A DNA stretch of 64,000 bases from an uncultured Burkholderiales bacterium (GCA_903822825.1 CAIJQQ010000040.1:17627-81626), one strand, 5' to 3'. Positions 43,528-56,203 are shown, numbered from the stretch's first letter. The notes: generated by a model from the letters alone, not told the origin. Translations and numbers: made by a program.

Positions 43528-43553
43528 TACGACCAACCGCGAAAGAACCTGAC

Positions 43554-44333
43554 ATGACCGCCCAACTGCTCAGCACCAGCGAGGGTCAGACACTGATCCT
43601 GACCCTCAGCAACCCCGAGTTCCGCAATGCGCTGGGCCCGGAAATGTACGCGGCCGGGGTTGAAGCACTGAGCGTGGCTGAAAGCAACCGCGAAGTGCGC
43701 AGCGTCATCATCACGGGTGCCAACGGCGTCTTCTGCGCCGGAGGCAACCTGCAGCGGTTGCAAAACAACCGGCAGTTGCTGCCCGAACACCAAGCGCAAA
43801 GCATCGAAGGCCTGCACAGCTGGATCGAGGCGATCCGTACTTTTCCCAAACCCGTGATCGCGGCCGTCGAAGGCCCCGCCGCAGGCGCAGGCTTTTCTTT
43901 GGCGCTGGCGTGCGACCTGATCGTGGCGGCCCGCAACAGTGTGTTCGTGATGGCTTACAGCTCCATTGGCCTGTCGCCAGACGGCGGTGGCAGCTGGAGC
44001 TTGTCGCGCGCCATGCCACGGCAGCTGGCCACCGAACTGCTCATGGGCGGCGAGCGCATCGACGCCGAACGCCTGCACACCTTGGGCATCGTCAACCGCC
44101 TGACCGAACCTGGCCAGACGCTCGGCATGGCTGTGGCCTGGGCAGAACAACTCAATGCCCGCGCGCCCAACGCCCTGGCCAGCGTGAAAGAGTTGTTGCT
44201 GGATGCGGAAGGCAGCAGCCTCAATGCACAATTGGCCCATGAGCGCGATCATTTTGTGAAAAACCTCCACCACACGAATGCCGGCATCGGCATCGGTGCC
44301 TTCTTGAACAAGCAAACACCTCGGTACGAATAA
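43554..44333 (+). CDS. Enoyl-CoA hydratase/isomerase family protein
   Basis: ITGANGVFCAGGNLQRL; VEGPAAGAGFSLALACDLIVAARNSVFVMAYSSIGLSPDGG. Confidence 0.93.
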   Translation: MTAQLLSTSEGQTLILTLSNPEFRNALGPEMYAAGVEALSVAESNREVRSVIITGANGVFCAGGNLQRLQNNRQLLPEHQAQSIEGLHSWIEAIRTFPKPVIAAVEGPAAGAGFSLALACDLIVAARNSVFVMAYSSIGLSPDGGGSWSLSRAMPRQLATELLMGGERIDAERLHTLGIVNRLTEPGQTLGMAVAWAEQLNARAPNALASVKELLLDAEGSSLNAQLAHERDHFVKNLHHTNAGIGIGAFLNKQTPRYE

Positions 44334-44390
44334 GCCGCCCGGTCCCCCAGGCGACAAAAATCGGATCACCAGTCACTCAAAAGACAGACC

Positions 44391-45110
44391 ATGGACGAAC
44401 CCATTCTGACAATGGAAGAAAGAGAAGCGATCAACAACGGTCGCTGGTTCTCAACCCTTTCACCTTCACTTCGGCACGACATACTTCGATGCGCTTACGT
44501 CAAACGCTACAAAGACGGCGACATGCTCGCGGCCCGCGGGGATCCGCCAGAGCAGTGGATCGCCTGCGCGAAGGGCGCCGTGCGTGTGAGCTCGACCTCG
44601 GTGTCGGGCAAGCAGATCACGCTCACCTATGTGGAGCCGGGCATCTGGTTTGGCGATGTGTCGATCTTCGACGGGGACCGCCGCACGCACGACTGCTATG
44701 CGCACGGGGACACCACCACTTTGAACGTGGCCAAGGCCGACTTCAAGAAGATCCTGTCACAACACGTCGAATTCTCCGAAGCCATGCTGCGCTTGCATGC
44801 GCGTCGCATTCGGCAGCTTTACGGTTTGGTGGAAGACCTCAACACATTGCCCTTGCGCTCGCGCCTGGCCAAACAGCTCAACCACTTGCTGCGCAGCTAC
44901 GGCGCGCCCAGCCTGTCGGACTCCAAAGCGATCCGCATCAGCCTGCAACTGGCGCAAGAAGAACTGGCCCAGTTGCTGGGGGCATCTCGCCAGCGCGTGA
45001 ACCAGGAACTCAAGCAAATGGAGCGAGATTTGATCATCCGTATAGAGCCGGGGGGGCTGGTGGTGCTGGACCGCGAGGGTCTGCTCAAGATCGTCAACGC
45101 GGACCACTGA
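44391..45110 (+). CDS. Crp/Fnr family transcriptional regulator
   Basis: cNMP-binding-like N-terminus; LQLAQEELAQLLGASRQRVNQELKQMERDLIIRIEPGGLVVLD HTH. Confidence 0.9.
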   Translation: MDEPILTMEEREAINNGRWFSTLSPSLRHDILRCAYVKRYKDGDMLAARGDPPEQWIACAKGAVRVSSTSVSGKQITLTYVEPGIWFGDVSIFDGDRRTHDCYAHGDTTTLNVAKADFKKILSQHVEFSEAMLRLHARRIRQLYGLVEDLNTLPLRSRLAKQLNHLLRSYGAPSLSDSKAIRISLQLAQEELAQLLGASRQRVNQELKQMERDLIIRIEPGGLVVLDREGLLKIVNADH

Positions 45111-45162
45111 CAGCCCGATTCTTTTTTCTTTTCAGCGCGCCCGTCGCGCCCACAGGTGCCCC

Positions 45163-46248
45163 ATGAGTGCTTTTGATCATTTCGTGGGGACCCGCCCGGT
45201 CTCGGGCGCCCACGCGTTCGATGTTTCCGCGCTACAGGCTTGGCTGAGCGCTCGCCTGCCAGGCTTTGCGGGTCCCTTGAGCGTCGAGATGTTCAAAGGT
45301 GGTCAGTCCAACCCCACCTACAAACTCATCACGCCAACCCGCCAGTATGTGATGCGTGCCAAGCCCGGTCCTGTGGCCAAACTGCTGCCTTCGGCGCATG
45401 CCATCGAGCGCGAGTTCGCCGTCATGAAAGGTCTGCACGGCACCGATGTGCCTGTGGCCGAAATGCATGTGCTGTGCGATGACGAATCGGTCATTGGCCG
45501 CGCCTTCTATGTCATGGAGTTTGTGCAAGGGCGCGTGATTTGGGACCAATCTTTGCCCGGCATGACGCCACCTGAGCGCGGCGCGATCTACGACGAGATG
45601 AACCGCGTGATGGCCGCCCTGCACAAGGTCGATTTTGCCAAGCAGGGCTTGGCCAGTTACGGCAAACCGGGCAACTACATCGAGCGCCAGATTGGCCGCT
45701 GGAGCAAGCAGTACGTGGCATCCGCCACCCAATCCATCCCCGAGATGGACAAGCTCATGGAGTGGCTGCCCAAAAATATCCCGGACAGCGCGAAAAGCGA
45801 AACCTTGGTCAGCATCGTGCACGGCGACTACCGCCTGGACAACCTGATGTTTCACGCCACCGAGCCACGCGTGCTGGCGGTGCTGGACTGGGAACTGTCC
45901 ACCCTCGGCCACCCTTTGGCCGACTTCAGCTACCACTGCATGGCGTGGCACATCACACCGGGCACATTCAGAGGCATTTGCGGTCTGGACTTTGCCACCT
46001 TGGGCATCCCGTCCGAGGCCGAATACATCCGCCGCTACTGCGAGCGAACAGGGTTCACCACCCCGCAAGCGCTGGCCAAGGACTGGAACTTTTACCTGGC
46101 CTACAACATGTTCCGCATCTCGGCGATTTTGCAAGGCATTGCCAAGCGCGTCGAAGATGGAACGGCCTCCAGCGACCAAGCCAAAAATTCCGGCGCAGGC
46201 GCCAAACCCATGGCCGAGTTGGCCTGGCAATTCGCCTGCAAATTCTGA
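45163..46248 (+). CDS. APH/phosphotransferase family protein
   Basis: FKGGQSNPTYKLITPTRQYVMRAKP; IVHGDYRLDNLMFHATEPRVLAVLDWELSTLGHPLADFSY. Confidence 0.93.
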   Translation: MSAFDHFVGTRPVSGAHAFDVSALQAWLSARLPGFAGPLSVEMFKGGQSNPTYKLITPTRQYVMRAKPGPVAKLLPSAHAIEREFAVMKGLHGTDVPVAEMHVLCDDESVIGRAFYVMEFVQGRVIWDQSLPGMTPPERGAIYDEMNRVMAALHKVDFAKQGLASYGKPGNYIERQIGRWSKQYVASATQSIPEMDKLMEWLPKNIPDSAKSETLVSIVHGDYRLDNLMFHATEPRVLAVLDWELSTLGHPLADFSYHCMAWHITPGTFRGICGLDFATLGIPSEAEYIRRYCERTGFTTPQALAKDWNFYLAYNMFRISAILQGIAKRVEDGTASSDQAKNSGAGAKPMAELAWQFACKF

Positions 46249-46280
46249 TTTTTCACCCCTGACCCACAAGGAGATACCCC

Positions 46281-47540
<1,260 letters not shown>

Positions 47541-47564
47541 TCGCTGAGCGAGCAACGTAAAAAC

Positions 47565-47600
47565 GGCCTGCTTCACACGCGTGCGGCAGGCCTTTTTTTT
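47565..47600 (+). terminator. Rho-independent-like terminator
   Basis: ggcctgc...gcaggcc followed by T8. Confidence 0.75.
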
Positions 47601-47640
47601 GCAACCATTTCTATTTTGAATCCACAAAAGGCCCGCAGCC

Positions 47641-48333
47641 ATGATCGACCTCTACACTTGGCCCACACCCAACGGCCATAAAATCCACATCATGCTGGAA
47701 GAGTGCAAACTGCCCTACCGGGTGCATGCGGTGAACATCGGCACGGGCGATCAGTTCCAACCCGAGTTCCTCAAAATCAGCCCCAACAACAAGATCCCCG
47801 CCCTGGTGGACTCGGATGGCCCGGACGGCAAACCTATCTCGATCTTCGAGTCGGGTGCGATGCTCATTTACCTGGCGGCCAAAACAGGCAGGTTCATGCC
47901 CAAGAGCGACCGGGCCAAATACGAGGTGCTGCAGTGGCTGATGTTCCAGATGGGCGGCGTCGGTCCCATGTTGGGCCAGGCGCACCACTTTCGGATCTAT
48001 GCGCCCGAGAAAATCGAATACGGCATCAACCGCTACACCAACGAAGCCAAACGCTTGTATGGCGTGATGGACAAGCAGTTACAACACCAGCCTTGGATGG
48101 CGGGCAAAAGCTATTCGATCGCCGACATGGCGATTTTCCCTTGGCTGCGCAGCTGGCAAAACCAGGGCATCGATTGGGCCGATTACCCCCACCTCAAGGC
48201 CTGGTTTGACCGCATCAGCGAGCGCAAAGCCGTGCAAAAAGCTGTTCAAGTGCTGGCCAATGCACGCAAGCCCCTGCTGGACGACAAAGCCAAACAGACC
48301 TTGTTTGGTGCCACGCAATACGAAAAACGTTGA
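47641..48333 (+). CDS. Glutathione S-transferase family protein
   Basis: MIDLYTWPTPNGHKIHIMLEECKLPYRVHAVNIGTGDQFQPEFLKISPNNKIPALVD. Confidence 0.92.
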   Translation: MIDLYTWPTPNGHKIHIMLEECKLPYRVHAVNIGTGDQFQPEFLKISPNNKIPALVDSDGPDGKPISIFESGAMLIYLAAKTGRFMPKSDRAKYEVLQWLMFQMGGVGPMLGQAHHFRIYAPEKIEYGINRYTNEAKRLYGVMDKQLQHQPWMAGKSYSIADMAIFPWLRSWQNQGIDWADYPHLKAWFDRISERKAVQKAVQVLANARKPLLDDKAKQTLFGATQYEKR

Positions 48334-48378
48334 GTTTGAACCGGAAACTTCAAAATCCGGGGTTAGAATACGGCCAGT

Positions 48379-48455
48379 CGGAGCGTAGCGCAGCCTGGTA
48401 GCGCATCTGCTTTGGGAGCAGAGGGTCGCGAGTTCGAATCCCGCCGCTCCGACCA
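48379..48455 (+). tRNA. tRNA-Pro (anticodon TGG)
   Basis: 77-nt cloverleaf cggagcg...cgctccgacca; anticodon loop tttggga; encoded CCA. Confidence 0.95.
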
Positions 48456-48485
48456 TTTCCAAGACCCGCGAGGGCACCTATCATC

Positions 48486-48508
48486 AAAGGCCCTCTGGGG
48501 CCTTTTTT
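48486..48508 (+). terminator. Terminator-like hairpin between the two tRNAs
   Basis: aaaggccc-tctg-gggcctttttt. Confidence 0.6.
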
Positions 48509-48514
48509 GTTTTT

Positions 48515-48591
48515 CTGCCCGTAGCTCAGTTGGATAGAGCAACAGCCTTCTAAGCTGTGGGTCACAGGTTCGATCCCTGTCGGGCAGACCA
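48515..48591 (+). tRNA. tRNA-Arg (anticodon TCT)
   Basis: 77-nt cloverleaf ctgcccg...cgggcagacca; anticodon loop cttctaa; encoded CCA. Confidence 0.95.
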
Positions 48592-48716
48592 AATCCCCCA
48601 AGCCCATCATCCCCACCATCGCCCTCCATGCGGGTTAGCCCTGATGTCAGATGCCATGAAGGCTTGTAAATTACTTCAAACTTCAAATATTGAAGCCTGA
48701 TTTACAAAGGACCGAC

Positions 48717-51050
48717 ATGAAAATCGTGTGCATTGGGGGGGGTCCCTCAGGCCTGTACTTTGCGTTGCTGATGAAAAAGCTCGGCCCCCACCATGACATC
48801 ACGGTGGTCGAGCGCAACAAGCCCTACGACACCTTTGGCTGGGGTGTGGTGTTTTCTGACCAGACGCTGGAGAACATGCGTCAGTGGGACATCGACACCG
48901 CCAACGAGGTGCAGCAGGCCTTCAACCACTGGGACGACATCGAACTGCATTTCAAGGATCGGGTGATCCGCTCGGGTGGTCATGGTTTTGTAGGGATTGG
49001 ACGCAAAAAACTCCTCAACATTCTGCAAGCGCGCTGCGAGCAGTTGGGCGTCAAACTGCTGTTTGAACAAGACGCCACCTCTGACCTCGACTTTCCTGAC
49101 GCCGACTTGGTCATCGCCAGCGATGGCGTGAACTCTCGGGTGCGCAGCCGCTTGCCCGAGGTGTTCAAGCCCGATATCGTGACCCGTCCCAACCGTTTCA
49201 TTTGGCTGGGCACGAACCGTCAATACGACGCCTTCACTTTCCTGTTCGAAAAAACCGAGCACGGCTGGTTTCAGGCCCACGTCTACAAATTCGACAACCA
49301 GACCTCGACCTTCATCGTCGAGTGCCCCGAGCACGTCTGGCTGGCGCACGGCCTGGACCAGGCCGACCAGGATGCGTCCATCGCCTTCTGTGAAAAACTC
49401 TTTGCCAAGAACCTGCAGGGCGAAAAGTTGATGACCAACGCCCGCCACCTGCGCGGCTCGGCCTGGTTGAACTTCCAACGCGTCAAGTGCGCGAAATGGT
49501 CCACGTTCAACGGCAACAGCCATGTGGTGCTGATGGGCGATGCAGTGCACACAGCGCACTTTGCGATTGGCTCGGGCACCAAGCTCGCACTGGAAGACGC
49601 CATCGAGCTGGTGCGCCAGTTCAAAGACCTTGGCGATACAGCACAACACATCCCCGAAGTGCTGCAACACTACCAGGCCGTGCGCGAGATCGACGTGATC
49701 CGCCTGCAAAACGCCGCCTGGAACGCGATGGAATGGTTCGAGGTGTGCGGCGAGCGCTACTGCGACCAGCTCGAGCCCGAGCAGTTCATGTACTCCATGC
49801 TCACCCGCAGCCAGCGCATCAGCCACGAGAATTTACGTCTGCGTGACACGGCCTGGCTGGAAGGCTACGAGGCCTGGTTTGCAGGGCGCACGGCCACGCC
49901 GGGCATTCGCCCGCCGATGTTCACGCCCTATACCCAACGCTCGGTCACGCTCAAAAACCGTGTGGTGGTCTCGCCCATGGCGCAATACATGGCGGTGGAT
50001 GGCCGCGTGGGCGACGACCACCTGGTCCATCTGGGCGCACGCGCCATGGGCGGTGCTGGGCTGGTGATGGTCGAGATGACCGCACCCAGCGCCGACGGTC
50101 GCATCACGCACGGCTGCCCGGGTTTGTGGAATGAGCAGCAGACCGCCGACTTTGCAAGAATAGTGGACTGGGTGCATGCCAAATCTGACGCGAAGATCGG
50201 CCTGCAGATTGGCCACGCCGGGCCCAAAGGCTCGACCTGCCGACCTTGGCAAGGCGCGGGCATGGACCAGCCTGTGCCCGCTGACGATGCGGAAGGCAAC
50301 TGGCCGCTGATCGCCGCGTCGCCCATGCCCTATTTGCCCCATGGCGATGTACCCCGCGCCATGACCCGCGCCGACATGGACCGCGTCACGGCCGACTTCG
50401 TGGCCAGCACCCAGCGCGCTGCCCAAGCTGGTTTTGACTGGCTGGAGTTGCACTGCGCCCACGGCTATCTGTTGTCGAGCTTCATCAGCCCTCTTACAAA
50501 TCAGCGCACAGATGAGTACGGCGGCTCGCTCGCCAACCGCCTGCGTTACCCGCTCGAAGTGTTTGCCGCTGTGCGCGCCGCTTGGCCCAAAGACCTGCCC
50601 ATGTCGGTGCGCATCTCGGCGCACGACTGGGTCGAAGGCGGCATCACGCCCACCGACGCGGTCGAGATCGCCCGCGCCTTCAAGGCTGCAGGCGCCGACA
50701 TGATCGACTGCTCATCGGGTCAGGTCAGTGCGCATCAAAAGCCCACTTACGGCCGCATGTACCAAACCCCCTTTGCCGACCGCATCCGCCAAGAAGCGGG
50801 CATCGCCACCATCTCGGTGGGTGCCATCAGTGAAGCCGACCACGTCAACAGCATCCTGGCCGCTGGCCGCGCTGACCTCTGCGCCGTGGCTCGCCCTCAC
50901 CTGGCCAACCCGGCCTGGACCTTGACCGAAGCGGCGCGCATCGGCTTCAAAGACGTGGCCTGGCCGCGTGCTTACGTATCAGGCAAGCCACAGCTCGAAG
51001 CAGGTTTTGCCCGCGAGCGTGCCATGCAGACCGCGAGCAAGGGGGACTGA
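48717..51050 (+). CDS. Fused FAD monooxygenase / OYE-like reductase (2-aminobenzoyl-CoA monooxygenase/reductase-like; often annotated salicylyl-CoA 5-hydroxylase/oxidoreductase)
   Basis: N-terminal [35 protein letters not shown]-terminal OYE domain [57 protein letters not shown]. Confidence 0.9.
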   Translation: MKIVCIGGGPSGLYFALLMKKLGPHHDITVVERNKPYDTFGWGVVFSDQTLENMRQWDIDTANEVQQAFNHWDDIELHFKDRVIRSGGHGFVGIGRKKLLNILQARCEQLGVKLLFEQDATSDLDFPDADLVIASDGVNSRVRSRLPEVFKPDIVTRPNRFIWLGTNRQYDAFTFLFEKTEHGWFQAHVYKFDNQTSTFIVECPEHVWLAHGLDQADQDASIAFCEKLFAKNLQGEKLMTNARHLRGSAWLNFQRVKCAKWSTFNGNSHVVLMGDAVHTAHFAIGSGTKLALEDAIELVRQFKDLGDTAQHIPEVLQHYQAVREIDVIRLQNAAWNAMEWFEVCGERYCDQLEPEQFMYSMLTRSQRISHENLRLRDTAWLEGYEAWFAGRTATPGIRPPMFTPYTQRSVTLKNRVVVSPMAQYMAVDGRVGDDHLVHLGARAMGGAGLVMVEMTAPSADGRITHGCPGLWNEQQTADFARIVDWVHAKSDAKIGLQIGHAGPKGSTCRPWQGAGMDQPVPADDAEGNWPLIAASPMPYLPHGDVPRAMTRADMDRVTADFVASTQRAAQAGFDWLELHCAHGYLLSSFISPLTNQRTDEYGGSLANRLRYPLEVFAAVRAAWPKDLPMSVRISAHDWVEGGITPTDAVEIARAFKAAGADMIDCSSGQVSAHQKPTYGRMYQTPFADRIRQEAGIATISVGAISEADHVNSILAAGRADLCAVARPHLANPAWTLTEAARIGFKDVAWPRAYVSGKPQLEAGFARERAMQTASKGD

Positions 51051-51080
51051 GATGTCGCATAAAAGTGCAGGATCGACGCC

Positions 51081-51160
51081 CTCGTCGCAATCTGCAGGTG
51101 TGGGAGCCGCGCCCTCGCGGCGATTGGGCGTCCATCGCGGCGAGGGCGCCGCTCCTACGG
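51081..51160. repeat. REP-like repeat cluster (two clear units plus a partial one)
   Basis: TGTGGGAGCCGCGCCCTCGCGGCGATTGGG (51099-51128) and inverted TCCATCGCGGCGAGGGCGCCGCTCCTACGG (51131-51160), preceded by a partial cgacgccctcgtcgcaat. Confidence 0.75.
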
Positions 51161-51170
51161 AGGCCAAAGC

Positions 51171-51962
51171 ATGCTGAGCAACCGCCACGCCCTCATCACC
51201 GGAGCCGGTGCAGGCATTGGCGCGGCCATCGCATTGAAGCTCGCGCAAGCGGGTTGCCGCTTGACCCTGTGTGGCCGCTCGCAAGACAAGCTGCAAGCGC
51301 AAGCCGAGGCGCTGCGCGCACAGGTGCCCGATGTGGCGGTGTTGATTGCGCCCATGGATGTGGCCGATGTCCACGCCGTGCAAGCCGCAGTGCAGCAGGC
51401 CCAGGCCCACTTTGGCCCCGTCAACATCTTGGTCAACAACGCGGGCCAGGTGAGCAGCCAGCCCTTTGGCAAGACCGATGCCGCGCTGTGGCAGCAGATG
51501 CTGAACGTCAACCTCACGGGCACATACCACTGCATCCAGGCGGTGTTGCCTGGCATGCTCGAAGCGGCCGCCAGTGGAACCCCCGGGCGCATCGTCAACA
51601 TCGCCAGCACGGCGGGCCTCAAAGGCTACGCCTATGTGAGCGCCTACGTGGCGGCCAAGCACGGTGTGGTGGGCTTGACCAAAGCCTTGGCTCTGGAACT
51701 GGCCCGCAAGGGCGTGACCGTGAACGCCATTTGCCCCGGCTACACCGAGACCGACATCGTGCGCGAAGCGGTTCAAAACATCGTGAGCAAAACAGGCAAG
51801 AGCGAGACCGAAGCTCGCCAAGCGCTGGCCGCCAGCAACCCGCAGCAGCGCTTGGTGCAGCCGCAAGAAGTGGCGCAAAGCGTGTTGTGGCTGTGTGGCG
51901 CGGGCAGCAATGCGATCAACGGCCAAGCCATTGCCATTGATGGCGGGGAGCTGGCTGGATGA
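51171..51962 (+). CDS. SDR family oxidoreductase
   Basis: HALITGAGAGIGAAIALKLAQAGCRLTLCGRS; YVAAKHGVVGLTKALALELARKGVTVNAICPGYTETD. Confidence 0.93.
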   Translation: MLSNRHALITGAGAGIGAAIALKLAQAGCRLTLCGRSQDKLQAQAEALRAQVPDVAVLIAPMDVADVHAVQAAVQQAQAHFGPVNILVNNAGQVSSQPFGKTDAALWQQMLNVNLTGTYHCIQAVLPGMLEAAASGTPGRIVNIASTAGLKGYAYVSAYVAAKHGVVGLTKALALELARKGVTVNAICPGYTETDIVREAVQNIVSKTGKSETEARQALAASNPQQRLVQPQEVAQSVLWLCGAGSNAINGQAIAIDGGELAG

Positions 51963-52447
51963 GCAGCATGACCGACATGGAAGTGCGCGCACATGCTGAC
52001 CACCACGCTTCGCTGCGCCTGTGGTTGCGTCTACTCTCGGCCACCACCCGCATCGAAGACACGATCCGCCAACGCTTGCGCGAGCAGTTTGGCATCACGC
52101 TGCCGCGCTTTGACCTGATGGCGCAACTAGAGCGTGAACCGCAGGGTTTGTCGATGGGCGAGCTGTCGCGCCGCATGATGGTCACGGGTGGCAACGTCAC
52201 AGCCATAGTCGACCAGCTCGAAAGAGAACAACTGGTGCAGCGGCAAATGCAGGCCAGCGACCGCCGCTCGTACACCGTCAGCCTGACCGATGCCGGGCGC
52301 AGCGCTTTCGCGGCCATGGCCCTGGCGCACGAAGGCTGGGTCGTCGAGCTGCTGTCGCCGCTGACTGAGCAAGAACAAACACAGTTGCATCAATTGCTGG
52401 GCACCTTGAAGTCCGGCACCCCTACACACATTAAGGAGACAAAATGA
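51959..52447 (+). CDS. MarR family transcriptional regulator
   Basis: w[77 protein letters not shown]. Confidence 0.92.
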   Translation: MSSMTDMEVRAHADHHASLRLWLRLLSATTRIEDTIRQRLREQFGITLPRFDLMAQLEREPQGLSMGELSRRMMVTGGNVTAIVDQLEREQLVQRQMQASDRRSYTVSLTDAGRSAFAAMALAHEGWVVELLSPLTEQEQTQLHQLLGTLKSGTPTHIKETK

Positions 52448-53304
52448 CCCAACGCTACCTGCCCGGCCAGCCGCACCAGCTGCCCCGCCACAACCAGCCC
52501 ATGGCGGGTTACCAGCCCGAGCATTTTTTACTGTCCGTCAAAGACGGTGTGGCCACGGTGAGCCTGAACCGCCCCGAGCGCAAGAACCCTCTGTCGTTTG
52601 ATTCGTACGCCGAGCTGCGTGACTTTTTCCGCGCCTTGCCCTACGCACCCGACATCCACGCCGTGGTCATCACGGGCGCCGGCGGCAACTTCTGTTCGGG
52701 TGGCGATGTGCACGAAATCATCGGCCCGCTCACCCAACTCGACATGCCCGGCCTCTTGGCCTTCACCCGCATGACGGGCGACTTGGTCAAGGCCATGCGC
52801 GCCTGTCCGCAGCCCATCGTCGCGGCGATCGACGGCGTGTGTGCGGGCGCAGGCGCGATCCTGGCCATGGCGTCTGACCTGCGTTACGGCACCGAGCGCA
52901 GCAAGACCTATTTCCTGTTCAACAAAGTCGGCTTGGCCGGTTGCGACATGGGTGCCTGTGCGCTCTTGCCGCGCATCATCGGCCAAGGCCGTGCGAGCGA
53001 GCTGCTCTTCACCGGGCGCGGTCTGGGCGCACTGGAGGCCGAGCGTTGGGGTTTTTACAACCGCGTGTGCGAGGCAGACACCGTGCTGGCCGATGCACAG
53101 GCCATCGCCGCCCAGTTGGTGGCCGGCCCCACCTTTGCCAACGGCATCACCAAAAAAATGCTGCAACAAGAGTGGAACATGGGCGTGGACGAAGCCATCG
53201 AAGCCGAAGCCCAGGCCCAAGCCATCTGCATGGCCACCAACGACTTCCACCGGGCGTACCACGCCTTTGTGGCCAAGCAAACGCCCGTTTTTGAAGGGGA
53301 CTGA
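52444..53304 (+). CDS. Enoyl-CoA hydratase family protein
   Basis: [70 protein letters not shown]. Confidence 0.92.
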   Translation: MTQRYLPGQPHQLPRHNQPMAGYQPEHFLLSVKDGVATVSLNRPERKNPLSFDSYAELRDFFRALPYAPDIHAVVITGAGGNFCSGGDVHEIIGPLTQLDMPGLLAFTRMTGDLVKAMRACPQPIVAAIDGVCAGAGAILAMASDLRYGTERSKTYFLFNKVGLAGCDMGACALLPRIIGQGRASELLFTGRGLGALEAERWGFYNRVCEADTVLADAQAIAAQLVAGPTFANGITKKMLQQEWNMGVDEAIEAEAQAQAICMATNDFHRAYHAFVAKQTPVFEGD

Positions 53305-53307
53305 GCC

Positions 53308-54522
53308 ATGTCAGACCACCCAGCCACTCACCCGCCAGAACTCGACTGGCCCTTCTTTGACAACAGCCACCGCGACTTCAAAGTGCGCCTGGACGCCTGG
53401 TGCAACGCGCACCTGGCCCACGCCCATCACGACGAAAGCCGCGACGCGGTGGACGCCGAATGCATCCGCCTGGTGCGCCTGCTGGGCAGCGGCGGTTGGC
53501 TTAAACATGCGGTCTCGGGCACAGCCTATGGCGCAGCGTCAGACGTGATCGACACCCGCCAGCTGTGCCTGCTGCGCGAAACGCTGGCTTTTCACAATGG
53601 CCTCTCGGACTTCGCGTTTGCCATGCAGGGCTTGGGCACAGGTGCCATCAGCCTCATGGGCACAGCCGATCAAAAGCAGCGCTACCTGGCGCGTGTGGCG
53701 TCGGGCCAGGCCTTGAGCGCCTTTGCCTTGAGTGAACCCGATGCAGGCTCGGACGTGGCCGCCATGCAGTGCAGCGCCACGGCCACGGCAGACGGCTATG
53801 TGCTCAACGGCCGTAAGACCTGGATCAGCAACGGCGGCATCGCCGACTTTTATGTGGTGTTTGCCCGCACGGGCGAAGCGCCCGGCGAAGGCTTGGGTGG
53901 CACCCCTGGCCGGGGTTCCAAGGGCATCACAGCTTTCATTGTCGATGCCGACACGCCCGGTCTGTCGATTGAAGAGCGCATCGACGTGGTGGCCCCTCAC
54001 CCGCTGGCCACGCTCAAGTTTGATAACTGCAAGGTCGCTGCCAAGCAACGCATTGGCGAAGCGGGTCAGGGCTTCAAGGTCGCCATGGCCACGCTCGATG
54101 TGTTCCGCACCTCGGTGGCAGCGGCCGCTTTGGGCTTTGGGCGGCGTGCGCTGCACGAGTCCATCAGCTGGGCGCGTTCACGCAAGATGTTTGGCCAAAG
54201 CCTGGGCGACTTTCAGATCACGCAGGTCAAGATCGCGCAAATGGCGACCATGCTTGACGCGGCCACGCTCTTGACGTACCGCGCCGCTTGGCTGCGCGAC
54301 CAAGGTGGGCGCATCACCCGCGAAGCGGCCATGGCCAAGATGACCGCCACCGAAAACGCCCAGCAGATCATTGACATGGCGGTGCAGATGCACGGCGGCA
54401 TGGGCGTCAAAAAAGGCGTGATGGTCGAGTCGCTCTACCGCGAGATCCGTGCGCTGCGCATCTACGAAGGCGCCACCGAAGTGCAGCAGCTGATCATTGG
54501 CAAGGACTTGTTGAAAGCTTGA
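53308..54522 (+). CDS. Acyl-CoA dehydrogenase family protein
   Basis: [70 protein letters not shown]. Confidence 0.95.
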   Translation: MSDHPATHPPELDWPFFDNSHRDFKVRLDAWCNAHLAHAHHDESRDAVDAECIRLVRLLGSGGWLKHAVSGTAYGAASDVIDTRQLCLLRETLAFHNGLSDFAFAMQGLGTGAISLMGTADQKQRYLARVASGQALSAFALSEPDAGSDVAAMQCSATATADGYVLNGRKTWISNGGIADFYVVFARTGEAPGEGLGGTPGRGSKGITAFIVDADTPGLSIEERIDVVAPHPLATLKFDNCKVAAKQRIGEAGQGFKVAMATLDVFRTSVAAAALGFGRRALHESISWARSRKMFGQSLGDFQITQVKIAQMATMLDAATLLTYRAAWLRDQGGRITREAAMAKMTATENAQQIIDMAVQMHGGMGVKKGVMVESLYREIRALRIYEGATEVQQLIIGKDLLKA

Positions 54523-54523
54523 C

Positions 54524-56203
54524 ATGAGCGACTGGAACCAACTGCTGCCCAGCAGCCACAGCGACACCTTTGCGCGTGACCGGCTGCCGCCGAAGGACCA
54601 ACTGCCGGTGTTCATGGCGGATCGACCTGAGCTGGACTACCCGGATGTGCTGAACTGCGCGGTGGAACTCGTGGACCGGCACGTGGAGGCAGGCAAAGGC
54701 GATCGCATCGCGCTGCATGGCGTGAGCGATTTCAACAAGGGTGGCGGCGACTTCAGCTGGACGTATGCGCAGTTGCAAGACAAGAGCAACCGCATCGCCC
54801 AGGTGTTGACCCACGACATGGGCCTCGTGCCCGGCAACCGCATTTTGCTGCGCGGCGGCAACAGCCCCATGATGGCGGCTTGTTTGCTGGGTGCGCTCAA
54901 GGCGGGCCTGGTGGCGGTGCCCACCATGCCGCTGCTGCGTGCGGGCGAGTTGGCACAGATCATCGACAAAGCGCAGGTCAGCGCCGCCCTGTGCGACAGC
55001 CTGCTGGCCGACGAACTGCAGCATTGCATGACGCCTGGCCACGCCAGCCACATGGCCAGCTTGCAGCAGCTGGTGCAGTTCCGCAGCGATGCTCCTGATG
55101 GCCTGGAGCAGCGCATGGTGCAGCAAAGTGGCGCGTACACGCCTCACGCCACCAGCCGCGACGACGTGTGCCTGATTGCGTTCACCAGCGGCACCACGGG
55201 CCAACCCAAGGGCACCATGCACTTCCACCGCGATGTGCTGGCCATGTGCGATTTGTTCCCGCGCCACATCCTGCAAATGAACGAGAACGATGTGGTCTGC
55301 GGCACGCCGCCCATCGCCTTCACTTTCGGGCTGGGCGGGCTGCTGGCGTTTCCGCTGCGCTACGGCGCGAGCACCGTGCTGCTCGAAAAGCACACGCCCG
55401 AGACCTTGATGCAGACCATTGCCAAGTACCGCGCCACGCAGTGCTACACCGCGCCCACCCTATACCGCCAGATGGCAACGCTGGCCAAAGGCGTTGACCT
55501 GTCGAGCCTCAAGCACCCTGTCTCAGCAGGCGAGGCCTTGCCCGACGCCACACGCCAGCTGTGGAAGCAGGCCACGGGCATCGAGATGACCGACGGCATT
55601 GGCGGCACCGAAGTGATCCACATCTACATCTCGAGCGCGGGCGCGCAAGTGCGCCCCGGCAGCATTGGCCAAGTGGTGCCCGGCTATGTGGCGCAGATCG
55701 TGGGCGACGACATGCAACCCGTGCCGCCCGGCACCGTGGGGCGGCTCGCGGTGCGCGGCCCCACAGGCTGCAAATACCTGGCCGACCCGCGCCAGCAAGA
55801 CTATGTGAAAGACGGCTGGAACCTGCCCGGCGACACCTTCGTCATGGACGCCGACGGCTACTTCAGCTACCAGGCGCGCAATGACGACATGATCATCTCG
55901 GCGGGCTACAACATCGCAGGCCCCGAGGTGGAAGGCGCTTTGCTGCAACACCCGGCCGTGGCCGAATGCGGCGTGGTCGGCATGCCCGACGAAGACCGCG
56001 GCCACATCGTGCAGGCCTATGTGGTGCTCAAGCCCGGCCACACGGGCGATGCGGCCACAGAAAAAGCCTTGCAAGAGCACGTCAAGCAAACCATCGCCCC
56101 ATTCAAGTACCCGCGCAAGGTGGTCTTTTTGGACGCCTTGCCCCGCACCGAAACCGGCAAACTGCAGCGCTTCAAGCTGCGTCAAATTTCAGTCAACAAA
56201 TAA
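54524..56203 (+). CDS. Aryl-CoA ligase (benzoate-CoA / 2-aminobenzoate-CoA ligase family)
   Basis: IAFTSGTTGQPKGTMHFHRDVLAMCDLFPRHILQMNENDVVCGTPPIAFTFGLGGLLAFPLRYGAS; YNIAGPEVEGALLQHPAVAECGVVG. Confidence 0.9.
   Translation: MSDWNQLLPSSHSDTFARDRLPPKDQLPVFMADRPELDYPDVLNCAVELVDRHVEAGKGDRIALHGVSDFNKGGGDFSWTYAQLQDKSNRIAQVLTHDMGLVPGNRILLRGGNSPMMAACLLGALKAGLVAVPTMPLLRAGELAQIIDKAQVSAALCDSLLADELQHCMTPGHASHMASLQQLVQFRSDAPDGLEQRMVQQSGAYTPHATSRDDVCLIAFTSGTTGQPKGTMHFHRDVLAMCDLFPRHILQMNENDVVCGTPPIAFTFGLGGLLAFPLRYGASTVLLEKHTPETLMQTIAKYRATQCYTAPTLYRQMATLAKGVDLSSLKHPVSAGEALPDATRQLWKQATGIEMTDGIGGTEVIHIYISSAGAQVRPGSIGQVVPGYVAQIVGDDMQPVPPGTVGRLAVRGPTGCKYLADPRQQDYVKDGWNLPGDTFVMDADGYFSYQARNDDMIISAGYNIAGPEVEGALLQHPAVAECGVVGMPDEDRGHIVQAYVVLKPGHTGDAATEKALQEHVKQTIAPFKYPRKVVFLDALPRTETGKLQRFKLRQISVNK

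Noticed and set aside
48379-48591. tRNA pair as an integration hotspot with attL/attR
   Set aside because: No integrase gene and no direct repeat of a tRNA 3' end was found downstream in the window.
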